Below are positions 55,876 through 64,000 of a DNA stretch of 64,000 nt, piece by piece. A program made the translations under genes and the position numbers. The notes beneath the pieces are model-generated. The model saw only the letters and a list, made by a program, of their open reading frames with translations. It was not told where the DNA came from and searched no databases. Origin of the DNA: JAPPHA01 sp965242975 (GTDB lineage: Bacteria > Pseudomonadota > Alphaproteobacteria > Rhodobacterales > Rhodobacteraceae); the NCBI GenBank assembly GCA_965242975.1, contig CBDETS010000007.1, forward strand, positions 5,642,001 through 5,706,000, written 5' to 3'. Numbering within the stretch: the stretch's first letter is position 1; each line of letters begins with the position of its first letter.

Positions 55876-57336
55876 ATGAGCAAGGTCGTCAAGGGCGGCA
55901 CGGTTGTCACCGCGGACCGGACCTGGAAGGCGGACGTCCTGATCGAGGGTGAACGCATTGCCCGGGTCGGCGAAGGATTGACCGGCGATGACGTGATCGA
56001 CGCGGAAGGCGCCTATGTCATCCCGGGCGGAATCGACCCGCACACGCATCTTGAAATGCCGTTCATGGGGACGACGGCGGCCGAAACGTTCGAGTCCGGC
56101 ACGTGGGCGGCGGCGGTTGGCGGAACCACGATGCTGGTCGACTTTTGCCTGCCGGGCGAAGACGGTTCGATCAGGAATGCCATCAACGAGTGGCACCGGA
56201 AGTCAGCTCCTCAGATTTGCAGCGACATCGGTTACCACATGGCGATTACCGGCTGGGACGAGACCGTCTTCAACGAAATGAAGGATGCCGTCGACATGGG
56301 CGTCAACTCCTTCAAGCATTTCATGGCCTACAAGGGAGCGCTGATGGTCGAGGACGACGAGATGTTCGCGTCGTTCAGGCGCTGCGCGGAACTCGGCGCA
56401 CTGCCCATGGTGCATGCGGAGAACGGCGACATCGTGGCCGAACTTCAACAGAAATACATCGCGGAAGGAATCACCGGGCCCGAGGGCCATGCCTATTCGC
56501 GACCGCCGGAAGTCGAGGGCGAAGCGGCAAACCGCGCGATCATGATCGCGGATGCCGCCAATGTTCCACTCTATATTGTTCATGTCTCGTGCGAACAGGC
56601 CCATGAAGCGATACGTCGGGCACGGCAAAAGGGTATGCGGGTCTATGGTGAGCCGCTGATCCAGTTCCTGACACTCGACGAGTCGGAGTACTTCAACCAG
56701 AGCTGGGAACATGCCGCGCGGCGGGTCATGTCTCCCCCGTTCCGGAACAAGGAACACCAGGCAGGTCTGTGGGCCGGTCTCCAGGCGGGTTCGCTCCAGG
56801 TTGTCGCGACCGACCACGCGGCCTTCACAACGGAACAGAAGCGCATGGGAATCGACAACTTCATGATCATCCCAAACGGAACGGGCGGGCTCGAGGAAAG
56901 GCTTGCGGTCCTGTGGACCGAAGGTGTTGAAACCGGCCGGTTGACCATGAACGAATTCGTTGCAGCGACCTCGACCAACATCGCCCGGATCCTCAACATC
57001 TACCCGAAAAAAGGCGCGATCACGGAGGGTGCCGATGCCGACATCACCGTCTGGGATCCGTCGATCCACAAGACGATTTCCGCGAATACCCAGAAGTCGG
57101 TTCTCGACTACAACGTGTTCGAGGGATGGGAAGTGAAGGCGCAGGCCCGCTACACAATCAGTCGCGGGGAGGTCATCTGGGCCTGGGGGCAGAACTCCCA
57201 GCCGCAACCGGGTCGCGGCCGCTTTGTTCCGCGTCCGCCGTTTCCTTCGGCTCATCGTGCGTTGTCGAAATGGAAGGCGCTCAACAGTCCGAGGAAAGTC
57301 GAGCGAGACCCGCTCAACATTCCGGCCGGCATCTGA
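55876..57336 (+). CDS. Dihydropyrimidinase (hydantoinase)
   Basis: Cyclic amidohydrolase of 486 residues. The metal motif GGIDPHTHLEMP, the carboxylated lysine in NSFKHFMAYKGALMV, the histidines in MVHAENGD and IVHVSCEQAHE and the Asp in TDHAAFTTEQKR complete the binuclear zinc site. It opens dihydrouracil/dihydrothymine to N-carbamoyl-beta-amino acids, sitting functionally between PreA and the M20 enzyme. GGAGAGAAG precedes ATG 55876. C-terminal AHRALSKWKALNSPRKVER is in the usual tail position. Confidence 0.93.
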   Translation: MSKVVKGGTVVTADRTWKADVLIEGERIARVGEGLTGDDVIDAEGAYVIPGGIDPHTHLEMPFMGTTAAETFESGTWAAAVGGTTMLVDFCLPGEDGSIRNAINEWHRKSAPQICSDIGYHMAITGWDETVFNEMKDAVDMGVNSFKHFMAYKGALMVEDDEMFASFRRCAELGALPMVHAENGDIVAELQQKYIAEGITGPEGHAYSRPPEVEGEAANRAIMIADAANVPLYIVHVSCEQAHEAIRRARQKGMRVYGEPLIQFLTLDESEYFNQSWEHAARRVMSPPFRNKEHQAGLWAGLQAGSLQVVATDHAAFTTEQKRMGIDNFMIIPNGTGGLEERLAVLWTEGVETGRLTMNEFVAATSTNIARILNIYPKKGAITEGADADITVWDPSIHKTISANTQKSVLDYNVFEGWEVKAQARYTISRGEVIWAWGQNSQPQPGRGRFVPRPPFPSAHRALSKWKALNSPRKVERDPLNIPAGI

Positions 57337-57445
57337 TGATCGATCGCGCAGGCTTGAGCGGGCATTGCGTGGCTTCCGTCATGCAGAACGGACGTGTCCC
57401 TGACCGGCATGGTCCTTCGGCTTGTGCAGGAACGGTCGGCGGGTG

Positions 57446-58210
57446 ATGGCGGTCCCGGCGATAGATGCCCGTTCGGTCAACCTGACGTTTCAGACATCCG
57501 ATGGGCCGGTCGATGCGTTGAGGGATGTGACCCTGTCGATCGGCACGGGTGAGTTCGTGTCTTTCATCGGACCTTCGGGTTGCGGGAAGACGACGCTCCT
57601 TCGCGTCATCGCTGACCTGGAACAACCGACGGGCGGAGAGATCCGGGTCAACGGCATGACGCCCGAATCCGCACGCAAGGCCCGGGCTTATGGCTACGTT
57701 TTCCAGGCCGCGGGCCTCTATCCCTGGAGGACCATCGAAAAGAACGTCATGCTGCCGCTCGAAATCATGGGTTATGATCGGGCTGACCGCGCAAGGCGCG
57801 CCCAGGAAGCCCTGCGGCTGGTGGATCTCGGGGGGTTCGAGCGGAAGTACCCGTGGCAGCTCTCGGGCGGCATGCAGCAACGCGCATCGATTGCCAGGGC
57901 CCTGGCTTTCGATGCCGACATCTTGTTGATGGATGAGCCCTTCGGCGCGCTCGACGAAATCGTGCGAGACCGGCTGAACGAGGAGTTGCTTGATCTCTGG
58001 GCGCGTACCGGAAAGACCATTGCCTTCGTCACCCACTCGATACCCGAAGCGGTCTATCTTTCGACCAGGATCGTGGTCATGTCTCCGCGACCGGGCAGGG
58101 TCACCGATGTCATCGACAGCCCGCTGCCAAGGGAACGGGATCTGTCGATCCGCGACAGCGCCGATTTCCTCGAAGTCGCCGCGCGAATTCGCCAGGGCCT
58201 GAAAGCCTGA
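57446..58210 (+). CDS. ABC transporter ATP-binding protein (nitrate/taurine/pyrimidine type)
   Basis: ATPase of 254 residues. Walker A is IGPSGCGKTTLLRV, the signature LSGGMQQRASIARAL, and Walker B DILLMDEPFGALDE. It is of the SsuB/TauB/NrtD type that energises THI5/SsuA-class importers. GTG 57443 and ATG 57446 are adjacent possible starts. Lies in the same operon as two permeases and a binding protein and, from context, drives uptake of a pyrimidine, dihydropyrimidine or hydantoin. Confidence 0.92.
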   Translation: MAVPAIDARSVNLTFQTSDGPVDALRDVTLSIGTGEFVSFIGPSGCGKTTLLRVIADLEQPTGGEIRVNGMTPESARKARAYGYVFQAAGLYPWRTIEKNVMLPLEIMGYDRADRARRAQEALRLVDLGGFERKYPWQLSGGMQQRASIARALAFDADILLMDEPFGALDEIVRDRLNEELLDLWARTGKTIAFVTHSIPEAVYLSTRIVVMSPRPGRVTDVIDSPLPRERDLSIRDSADFLEVAARIRQGLKA

Positions 58211-58227
58211 ATGGAGTTCCCTCAACA

Positions 58228-59103
58228 ATGACCAGGCCGGATGGACCGATTCTTCCAATACTGACCGTCGTCTTCGCGATCGTCGTTGTCTGGTACGTCG
58301 CGGCTGTCATTCTCAACGCGTCGTGGGTTCGGGACCAGGCCGAACGGGCCGGGCAGGAACTCGGGTTCGTCGAACTGGTCTCGGAGACGCTTGCGCAGGA
58401 TCGGCCCCGGCTGCCGGCGCCCCACCAAGTTGCCATCGAGGTCTGGAATACCACTGCGGAAAAGAAAATCACGTCCAAGCGGAGCCTGGTTTTCCACGGT
58501 TGGGTCACCCTGTCCGCGACGCTCCTCGGCTTCGCTTTCGGTACCGGGCTCGGCATGTTGCTCGCCGTGGCCATCGTCCACGACCGGGCAACCGACCTGA
58601 GTGTCATGCCGCTGGTCATCGGGTCGCAGACCATTCCCATTCTTGCCCTTGCACCCATGATCATCGTGGTTCTCAACGCCGTCGGACTGTCGGGGCTGAT
58701 TCCCAAGGCGATCATTTCCGCCTATCTGAGCTTTTTTCCCGTGGCTGTCGGAATGGTGTCGGGATTCCGCAGTCCGGCGCAGCACGAACTGGACCTGATG
58801 AAGACCTACAACGCCAGCCGGCCGCAACTGTTCTGGAAACTCCGGGTGCCGGCATCGATGCCCTTCCTGTTCCCGTCGCTCAAGGTTGCGATTGCCGCCA
58901 GCCTGGTCGGGGCGATCGTCGGTGAATTGCCGACCGGCGCCGTCGCGGGACTGGGCGCAAGGTTGCTGGCGGGCAGTTATTACGGGCAGACAGTCCAGAT
59001 CTGGTCAGCGCTCCTTGTCGCGGCGGCAATGGCTGCAGCGCTCGTGACGCTGGTTGGCGGGGCCGAGCGTCTGACTCGTCGCGCCATGGGTGCGCGCCCA
59101 TGA
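58228..59103 (+). CDS. ABC transporter permease (operon copy 1)
   Basis: Permease of 291 residues of the BPD_transp_1 superfamily, with about six hydrophobic segments and an EAA-like loop (HELDLMKTYNASRPQLFWKL). An unusually long N-terminal stretch (about residues 30-90) precedes the transporter core, with a hydrophilic segment (QAERAGQELGFVELVSETLA). GGAG lies before ATG 58228. Overlaps the next permease by 4 bp, so both subunits are made together. Confidence 0.9.
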   Translation: MTRPDGPILPILTVVFAIVVVWYVAAVILNASWVRDQAERAGQELGFVELVSETLAQDRPRLPAPHQVAIEVWNTTAEKKITSKRSLVFHGWVTLSATLLGFAFGTGLGMLLAVAIVHDRATDLSVMPLVIGSQTIPILALAPMIIVVLNAVGLSGLIPKAIISAYLSFFPVAVGMVSGFRSPAQHELDLMKTYNASRPQLFWKLRVPASMPFLFPSLKVAIAASLVGAIVGELPTGAVAGLGARLLAGSYYGQTVQIWSALLVAAAMAAALVTLVGGAERLTRRAMGARP

Positions 59104-59951
59104 CGCTCGTTGTCACCGCGTTGCTGCTCTGGGCGGCGGCATGGGCGTTCAATCGGCGGATCGCCTCCGTGCCAGGTTTCGACCGGCTGTCCCGATTCCT
59201 GTCCCCGCTGGTATTCGGCATCACGGTACTCGTCGTTTGGGAACTTGTGGTTCGCGGACTTCAGGTTCCCGAGGTCATCCTTCCGCCGGTAAGCAGTATT
59301 GCCACGAGATTCGTGGACAGTACCGGGACGCTCTGGATCGATTTCGTTCAAACGGTCATCAAGGGCGCGTTGAGCGGTTACCTGATCGGTTGCGGGGCGG
59401 CCATCGTGACCGCGGTCGCGGTGGACCGGTCTTCCTTTCTGCGGCGCGGTCTGCTCCCGGTCGGAAACTTCGTCGCGGCGCTGCCAATCGTCGGAATGGC
59501 GCCCATCCTGGTCATGTGGTTCGGCTTCGACTGGCAATCAAAGGCCGCGGTCGTGGTCGTGATGGTGTTCTTTCCCATGCTGGTCAACACGGTCCAGGGC
59601 CTCGGGGAAGCGCAGCCGATGCAGCGGGACCTGATGCGGACCTATGCGGCGGGGTACTGGCAGACGCTGGTGAAACTCAGGCTGCCGGCTGCCGGGCCAT
59701 TGATCGTGAACGGTTTGAAGATCTGCGCGACGCTGTCGCTGATCGGAGCGATCGTGGCCGAATTTTTCGGCTCGCCCGTGCGGGGAATGGGATTCCGCAT
59801 CTCGACCGAGGTCGGCCGGCTCAACCTTGACATGGTCTGGGCAGAAATCGCGGTCGCCGCGATTGCAGGTTCGGTATTCTACGGTATCATCACTTTCGGC
59901 GGGAGAATGGTAAATTTCTGGCACCCGTCGCAACGCCGGGACTTGCGGTAG
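59100..59951 (+). CDS. ABC transporter permease (operon copy 2)
   Basis: Permease of 283 residues, coupled to the previous gene by an ATGA overlap. It has six to seven hydrophobic segments; the EAA loop is QRDLMRTYAAGYWQTLVKLR, and KICATLSLIGAIVAEFFGS follows. Together with copy 1 it should form a heterodimeric channel for the importer. Confidence 0.92.
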   Translation: MTLVVTALLLWAAAWAFNRRIASVPGFDRLSRFLSPLVFGITVLVVWELVVRGLQVPEVILPPVSSIATRFVDSTGTLWIDFVQTVIKGALSGYLIGCGAAIVTAVAVDRSSFLRRGLLPVGNFVAALPIVGMAPILVMWFGFDWQSKAAVVVVMVFFPMLVNTVQGLGEAQPMQRDLMRTYAAGYWQTLVKLRLPAAGPLIVNGLKICATLSLIGAIVAEFFGSPVRGMGFRISTEVGRLNLDMVWAEIAVAAIAGSVFYGIITFGGRMVNFWHPSQRRDLR

Positions 59952-60065
59952 CCGCCGTCACGAGTCAGTCTTCGGGAAACACGGGAATCGGTTCGGAACC
60001 CGCGCGGAACCGGGCGTGGTAACGAAACCGTATCCTTCGTCGAGTTTTGCAAGAGGAGAGAAAGC

Positions 60066-61064
60066 ATGAAAACGAGATCCATGAATCCATTGGCAGCAGG
60101 CCTGGTGCTTGCTCTTGGCTGGGCAACGCAGTCCTTGGCGGCGGATGAAGTCACGTTGCAGTTGAAGTGGGTCACGCAGGCCCAGTTCGCCGGATACTAC
60201 GTCGCGCTCGACAAGGGGTTTTATGCCGAGGAAGGCCTCGACGTTACCATCAACGCCGGAGGCCCCGACATCGCTCCAACCCAGGTGATTGCCGGCGGTG
60301 GCGCTGACGTCACGGTCGAGTGGATGCCAGCCGCACTGGCTGCGCGAGAACGCGGCCTTCAGCTCGTGAACATCGCCCAGCCGTTCAAATCGTCCGGCAT
60401 GATGCTGACCTGCCGGAAGGACGCCGGTATCGGTTCCACGAAGGACTTTCCCGGCAAGACCCTTGGCGTCTGGTTCTTCGGCAACGAGTATCCGTTTCTC
60501 AGCTGGATGAGCCAGCTCGGTATTCCGACCGAGGGCGGTGACGACGGCGTCGAGGTCCTGAAGCAGGGATTCAACGTGGACCCGCTCTTGCACCAGCAGG
60601 CAGCCTGCATTTCGACGATGACCTACAACGAATACTGGCAGGTAATCGATGCGGGACTGTCAGAGGATGACCTGGTCGTGTTCAAGTACGAGGACCAGGG
60701 CGTGGCGACCCTCGAGGACGGCCTCTACGTGCTCGAGGACAATCTCGCGGATCCGGCGTTCGCGGACAAGATGGTCCGCTTCGTACGCGCATCGATGAAG
60801 GGATGGAAATACGCCGAAGAGAACGTCGCCGAGGCGGTCGGGATCGTTCTCGACAACGACGCGACCGGTGCCCAGACCGAGCATCACCAGACGCGGATGA
60901 TGGGTGAGATCGCCAAGTTGACGGCAGGTTCGGACGGATCGCTCGACCCGGCCGATTTCGAGCGAACGGTGGACACGCTGCTCGCGGGCGGATCCGACCC
61001 GGTCATCACCATGCGCCCGGAAGGAGCCTGGACCCACGCCATCACCGATGCTGCCCTGAATTGA
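60066..61064 (+). CDS. ABC transporter substrate-binding protein, NMT1/THI5-like
   Basis: Periplasmic binding protein of 332 residues. The N-terminal signal peptide has a basic start and a hydrophobic core ending in a cleavage-like SLAAD (residues about 1-26). The mature start VTLQLKWVTQAQFAGYYVAL and GFYAEEGLDVTINAGGPD are the THI5/NMT1 opening. AGAGGAGAG precedes the ATG. Last gene of the operon; family members bind thiamine-pyrimidine precursors, riboflavin and related heterocycles, so a pyrimidine ligand is a sensible guess. Confidence 0.9.
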   Translation: MKTRSMNPLAAGLVLALGWATQSLAADEVTLQLKWVTQAQFAGYYVALDKGFYAEEGLDVTINAGGPDIAPTQVIAGGGADVTVEWMPAALAARERGLQLVNIAQPFKSSGMMLTCRKDAGIGSTKDFPGKTLGVWFFGNEYPFLSWMSQLGIPTEGGDDGVEVLKQGFNVDPLLHQQAACISTMTYNEYWQVIDAGLSEDDLVVFKYEDQGVATLEDGLYVLEDNLADPAFADKMVRFVRASMKGWKYAEENVAEAVGIVLDNDATGAQTEHHQTRMMGEIAKLTAGSDGSLDPADFERTVDTLLAGGSDPVITMRPEGAWTHAITDAALN

Positions 61065-61476
61065 CGGCGTGTGACACTCCCGCCAAGGAAACGAGGGTTT
61101 CCGTTTGCGAGAATTCGAATCCGGTACCGGCTTCCGCGCCGGTACCGGATGCATCGTGTCACAAGATCGACAACCATGTGAATTTACATCGCCCGGCCGC
61201 CCGGCGATCATCGCGAGGGGGCGAATCTCATGCGTTGTCGTGTTACGCGATGCCCTGTTTGGTCTAGTTCCTGAATCTTAAGTTCTTATCAAATCTCTTC
61301 GCTCTCGCCGAGTTCGTTCGCCTTGAGGCAGAACCTCTTGACTGAAGTTCTGATGCGGGTAAGAGATTTATTGAATCGTATCAACATGATACGTGGATCA
61401 GGACTGTCGCGGTCTGCCTACAAACGGCGAACCCGGCCAGATCTGCCGTCACATGGCTGCGAAATCCTTCAGTAGA
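61065..61476. other. Intergenic with one hairpin
   Basis: 412 bp after the pyrimidine operon. It holds the hairpin at 61120-61149 and an AT-richer tract around 61260-61400. No ORF supported. Confidence 0.45.
61120..61149 (+). terminator. 11-bp hairpin after the pyrimidine operon
   Basis: TCCGGTACCGG (61120-61130) pairs with CCGGTACCGGA (61139-61149) over an 8-nt loop, 55 bp past the binding-protein stop. The stem is GC-rich but no U-tract follows, so it may be a Rho-dependent or mRNA-stabilising structure. Confidence 0.5.
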
Positions 61477-61990
61477 TCAAGCGCCTTTTTTCTGCGCGGC
61501 ATTCGCCTGGGTGGTCAGCTCAACGATGGTCCTGCGACCATCGTCGGATCCCGCAATGCCGTGGGAGGATCGGACGACGGTTGACTGACCGTCGAGAAGG
61601 GTACGAAAGCTGTGGGTGCCGCTGCCGTCCGGCAGCGTGTGGGTATGAACCTTGGTCAGTGCCGGCTCCGAACGCCGGGCGGGCAGGACCGGATCCCCGG
61701 TCTCGTCGGGTTCGGTGTCGGTGTCGCACAGGGGATCCAACACCATGCCTTTCGCATGTGCCATTCGACGAGATAGGCGAGCATGCAGATGAAGAAATGG
61801 GCGCGGACCCGGTGCTTGAGGCGGTGGAATATGGGCCGGACCTGGAGGTCGCTCAATTTGAGACAGCGGAAAGCCCGCTCCACGCGGGTCGACCGCTTGT
61901 AGTTCCGGACGCATTCGGGGGCGGCCATGTCTTCGGAGCCGAGCGAGGTGCGGATGATGTAGATTCCGTCGAGGGCGGCCTCGGCGTTAC
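61477..61990 (-). pseudogene. IS1634-family transposase C-terminal remnant
   Basis: Only the C-terminal part of an IS1634-type transposase remains. The first frame reads ALDGIYIIRTSLGSEDM, NYKRSTRVERAFRCLKLSDL, QVRPIFHRLKHRVRAHFFIC and MLAYLVEWHMRKA. Near 61745 it shifts into another frame with ARRSEPALTKVHTHTLPDGS and THSFRTLLDGQSTVVRSS, matching the usual family tail. The N-terminus and the element ends are absent. It marks the border between the metabolic operon and the following accessory genes. Confidence 0.75.
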
Positions 61991-62057
61991 CCCGTCCTCT
62001 CCCGATCCAATGGCCATGTCACGCAATGGGCCATCAGCGAACGACTACCGTGACGGC

Positions 62058-62552
62058 TCAGCAAACGGAATAGGCAAGAAGCCGCTTGCTGATTTCCGAC
62101 CTCGGAAGCCGGCATCGCGGATGAGCTGAAATTTTACCTAATCCATCGCGCAAATCATCCAGTTCGACAACGCGGTGCTCGAACATCTGGTCGAGCAACC
62201 ACAGGACTCCGTGGCATCGGACTTCCTCTTCGTCTGCAAGCGCGCGCAATTCCCGGTCCCCGGAAAGCAACGTCCACGCACTTTTCTTCGCAAGCGCGAG
62301 TGCAAAGCTGTCTGGAAGTGACAGCGATCTCCGCTTGCGCAGGTAGCTCATTGCGAGGGAGACTCCGTCGCCATCCAGCTCCTCAACGCGAAGCCCAAGC
62401 CTGACGAATTCCGGCCCGCCGTGTTCTCTGGTCTCGCGTTCGTACAGCAAGTCGGGAACAGTGAACTCGAACGGAAGACGGAAAGTGGATTCGACAAGAT
62501 TTCCGCGATCGAGGTCAATCAGGACGGAGGTGTCAGACACAAGGACCTTCAC
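62058..62552 (-). CDS. PIN-domain protein, probable toxin
   Basis: PIN-like nuclease candidate of 164 residues. It opens with VLVSDTSVLIDLDRG (first Asp), then VPDLLYERET, LPDSFALALAKKSA (Asp) and LLSGDRELRALADEE (Asp), the acidic set of a PIN fold. It follows the XRE-ImmA gene by 5 bp in the same operon, an arrangement known for toxin-antitoxin pairs in which an HTH/ImmA protein partners a PIN toxin. Ribonuclease activity is expected from the family but not shown. Confidence 0.78.
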   Translation of the reverse strand: MKVLVSDTSVLIDLDRGNLVESTFRLPFEFTVPDLLYERETREHGGPEFVRLGLRVEELDGDGVSLAMSYLRKRRSLSLPDSFALALAKKSAWTLLSGDRELRALADEEEVRCHGVLWLLDQMFEHRVVELDDLRDGLGKISAHPRCRLPRSEISKRLLAYSVC

Positions 62553-62557
62553 GACAC

Positions 62558-63646
62558 TCAGGCTCCGGCAAGTTCTGGATCAAGGCTCGGTGGTTCATCC
62601 ATGCGGCGGTTGAGCTCGTGAACCGAGTGGCCGAGCAGTTCGGCGGCCTTGGCTTCGGAAATCGCTCCTTCCGACAGGGCACGAAAGCACAGCCGCTCGA
62701 AACGCATGGGTCTCTCGCCGGGCATGGCCTCGGGCTCCTTGTAAGGAGGACTGTGCCAGCCGCGACGTCTGAATTCGTTGAACAGCTGCCGAACCACTGA
62801 TGCACTGAGTATCCCGAGGTCCTTGCAGCGGTAGGTGAGTGCCTGAACGCTCACGCCGAAGATCCTCTTGAGTTCGAAGAGTTCACCCCAGCCAATGGAC
62901 CTGCGGTGTCTCCCGACCTCGGTCCGCAGCGTCTCGGCCGGCATCAGGAACGCGCCGGCGAACCGATGTGCGGCTTTCTCTTCGTCGATTTTCAATCCCG
63001 GGTCGAGGGCCATGTGGCCCAGTTCATGCGCCAGCGTGAAGCGCTGGCGTTCGCCCCAATCGTTCCGGTTCACAACGACGACTGACGCAATGCCCCTGTC
63101 TTTGCAGCGGACGCGCGCCGTGAGCCCGTCGATATTCCGGAGACTCATCGCGAGGACCTTGATTCCACGCTCCTCCATGAGATCGACAAGGTTGGGGATC
63201 GGATCGAATCCGAGGCCCCAGTGAACACGCATGCCCAACGCGGCCTGTTCGGCTTCGGCAGGGTCGCGCAGCACGGGCCAGGGGGCTTCGCGCGGCATGT
63301 CCCGAGCCACGGTGGGCAGCCCCAAAGTCTCCTCGACCGCGAGATATCGCTCCAGCAGGTGCAGGACCCTGGCCTCGACCCGCGCCTCCTCGCGGCGGCT
63401 CGTGAGCCGTTTCTTCCGGAATTCGACGGCTTCGAGACGAGTGTCGCTGTCGCTGGCCAGGTAGTCGACCGGCACATCGAGGGCGTCAGCCAGCGCGATG
63501 AACACGCCGGAGCTGGGCATGGTCTCGTCACGTTCGTACTTACTGATCGCCTGTGCCGTCACTCGGTTGTCGATTCGGGATTCCAAGTCACGGAGCGACA
63601 GGCCACAGGCGTGCCGGGATACCCTAATACGTTGACCTACAGTCAT
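62558..63646 (-). CDS. XRE-family regulator with ImmA/IrrE peptidase domain
   Basis: Fusion of 362 residues. An N-terminal XRE helix-turn-helix (residues about 1-65: VGQRIRVSRHACGLSLRDLE, TAQAISKYERDE) is followed by an ImmA/IrrE (COG2856) metallopeptidase with HEXXH in FTLAHELGHMALDP and a Glu in DEEKAAHRFAGAFLMP. ATG 63646 is preceded by AGAGAGG. Such proteins repress their own operon and can cleave a repressor on stress. It heads the operon with the PIN gene, as antitoxin or stress-regulated switch, and is divergent from the partial CDS at 63823. Confidence 0.88.
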   Translation of the reverse strand: MTVGQRIRVSRHACGLSLRDLESRIDNRVTAQAISKYERDETMPSSGVFIALADALDVPVDYLASDSDTRLEAVEFRKKRLTSRREEARVEARVLHLLERYLAVEETLGLPTVARDMPREAPWPVLRDPAEAEQAALGMRVHWGLGFDPIPNLVDLMEERGIKVLAMSLRNIDGLTARVRCKDRGIASVVVVNRNDWGERQRFTLAHELGHMALDPGLKIDEEKAAHRFAGAFLMPAETLRTEVGRHRRSIGWGELFELKRIFGVSVQALTYRCKDLGILSASVVRQLFNEFRRRGWHSPPYKEPEAMPGERPMRFERLCFRALSEGAISEAKAAELLGHSVHELNRRMDEPPSLDPELAGA

Positions 63647-63667
63647 TTTCAACCTCTCTTTTCTCGG

Positions 63668-63701
63668 TTGACAAAATACCAATAATATTACAATTCGTCA
63701 A
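63668..63701 (-). promoter_or_regulatory. Promoter/operator of the XRE-ImmA gene
   Basis: On the minus strand TTGACG (complement of 63696-63701) and TATTTT (complement of 63673-63678) lie 17 bp apart, about 27 bp from the ATG. TTGAC at 63668 and GTCAA at 63697 form an inverted repeat enclosing AATATT, a candidate site for autorepression by the XRE protein. Confidence 0.5.
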
Positions 63702-63822
63702 ATACAGGGGCTGAACAGCCGCGGCGACATCCCCGCATCGACAGACAAGACCAGTAATGACCGAAACACAGGAGGTACCTCCACGGTCGCTCAAGCAAAC
63801 GAAGGGTCGGTGATCGCCGATC

Positions 63823-64000
63823 GTGACTTCACCGGGGGGCGGTGGCGAACTCACCGTCGAAGTTTTCTCGCCGCGCGTCCCCGAACCCAAGAAGTTCACC
63901 TGGTCGAAATCCCTCAAGGTGGGCGACGCGGCAGATCAGGCTGCGAAGGCCTTCGGCTATGAGGCCGGGAACCCGACCTTGATCGACAAGGCCGGGCATG
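63823..64000 (+). CDS. Partial CDS, ubiquitin-like (beta-grasp) protein candidate
   Basis: Reading from GTG 63823, the frame is open to the window edge (59 codons plus one base). The translation begins ELTVEVFSPRVPEPKKFTWS, then KSLKVGDAADQAAKAFGYEA and a loop to NPTLIDKAGH. A beta-hairpin, a helix and a strand in this order fit a beta-grasp/ubiquitin-like fold. It resembles small bacterial Ubl proteins encoded at the head of E1/E2/JAB operons. An in-frame stop at 63811 fixes the start downstream of it. The Shine-Dalgarno is poor (GAAGGG 16 bp away). Missing the C-terminus, the assignment is weak. Confidence 0.4.
   Translation, partial: MTSPGGGGELTVEVFSPRVPEPKKFTWSKSLKVGDAADQAAKAFGYEAGNPTLIDKAGH

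Noticed and set aside
61120..61149. Hairpin as an attachment site or recombinase target
   Set aside because: No integrase nearby and no second copy noticed; a 3'-end RNA structure is the simpler reading.
1..64000. CRISPR arrays
   Set aside because: No series of regularly spaced direct repeats was seen; the only tandem repeat is the two-copy 14-mer at 20703.

Overview
The window is a high-GC chromosomal segment, most likely from an alphaproteobacterium. The evidence is the PhaR/phasin/class I PhaC storage cluster, the dimethylglycine-dehydrogenase-like and Rieske enzymes, a PreTA pyrimidine operon and the overall codon style; I cannot name the genus from sequence alone. Most of it is ordinary heterotroph metabolism. 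Interspersed are a lower-GC defence and mobile-element island around 36.5-50 kb and a second accessory patch at 61.5-64 kb.

Left part (0-36 kb): a Rieske oxygenase with a small downstream gene; a LysR regulator divergent from an 806-residue FAD/GcvT demethylating dehydrogenase; thrS; an alpha/beta hydrolase; a sulfatase coupled to its formylglycine-generating enzyme, with small membrane ORFs upstream; an orphan two-domain iron-type ABC permease; tRNA-Thr(TGT); a ClC-family protein lacking the gating glutamate; an orphan polyamine-type binding protein; a class I aminotransferase; a frameshifted DUF3500 pseudogene; pobA; the polyhydroxyalkanoate cluster phaR-phaP-phaC/phaZ with very clear operator palindromes; a TauD/TfdA-type oxygenase; a second demethylating dehydrogenase; a Fic gene broken by one in-frame UGA; an agmatinase-family hydrolase; and an aldehyde dehydrogenase/iron alcohol dehydrogenase pair. 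The Rieske protein, the two FAD/GcvT proteins and the TauD-like protein suggest catabolism of quaternary or N-methylated amines.

Middle (36.5-50 kb): two very large overlapping genes on the minus strand, a 1977-residue helicase with a DUF1998-like region and a 1088-residue partner. They match the layout of a Druantia type III anti-phage system (druH-druE). An IS630-family element with TA duplications sits about 100 bp upstream of the druH start. An ISNCY-type element and transposase debris follow.

Right part (50-64 kb): a GH1 glycosidase, then an eight-gene plus-strand operon for reductive pyrimidine degradation (preT, preA, an N-carbamoyl amidohydrolase, a dihydropyrimidinase, and an ABC importer with ATPase, two permeases and a binding protein). 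Beyond an IS1634-type relic lies an XRE-ImmA/IrrE regulator-protease gene with a PIN-domain gene. Divergent from it, running off the right edge, is a short CDS with a beta-grasp, ubiquitin-like look. It could be the first gene of a bacterial ubiquitin-like conjugation operon, but the window ends before this can be tested.
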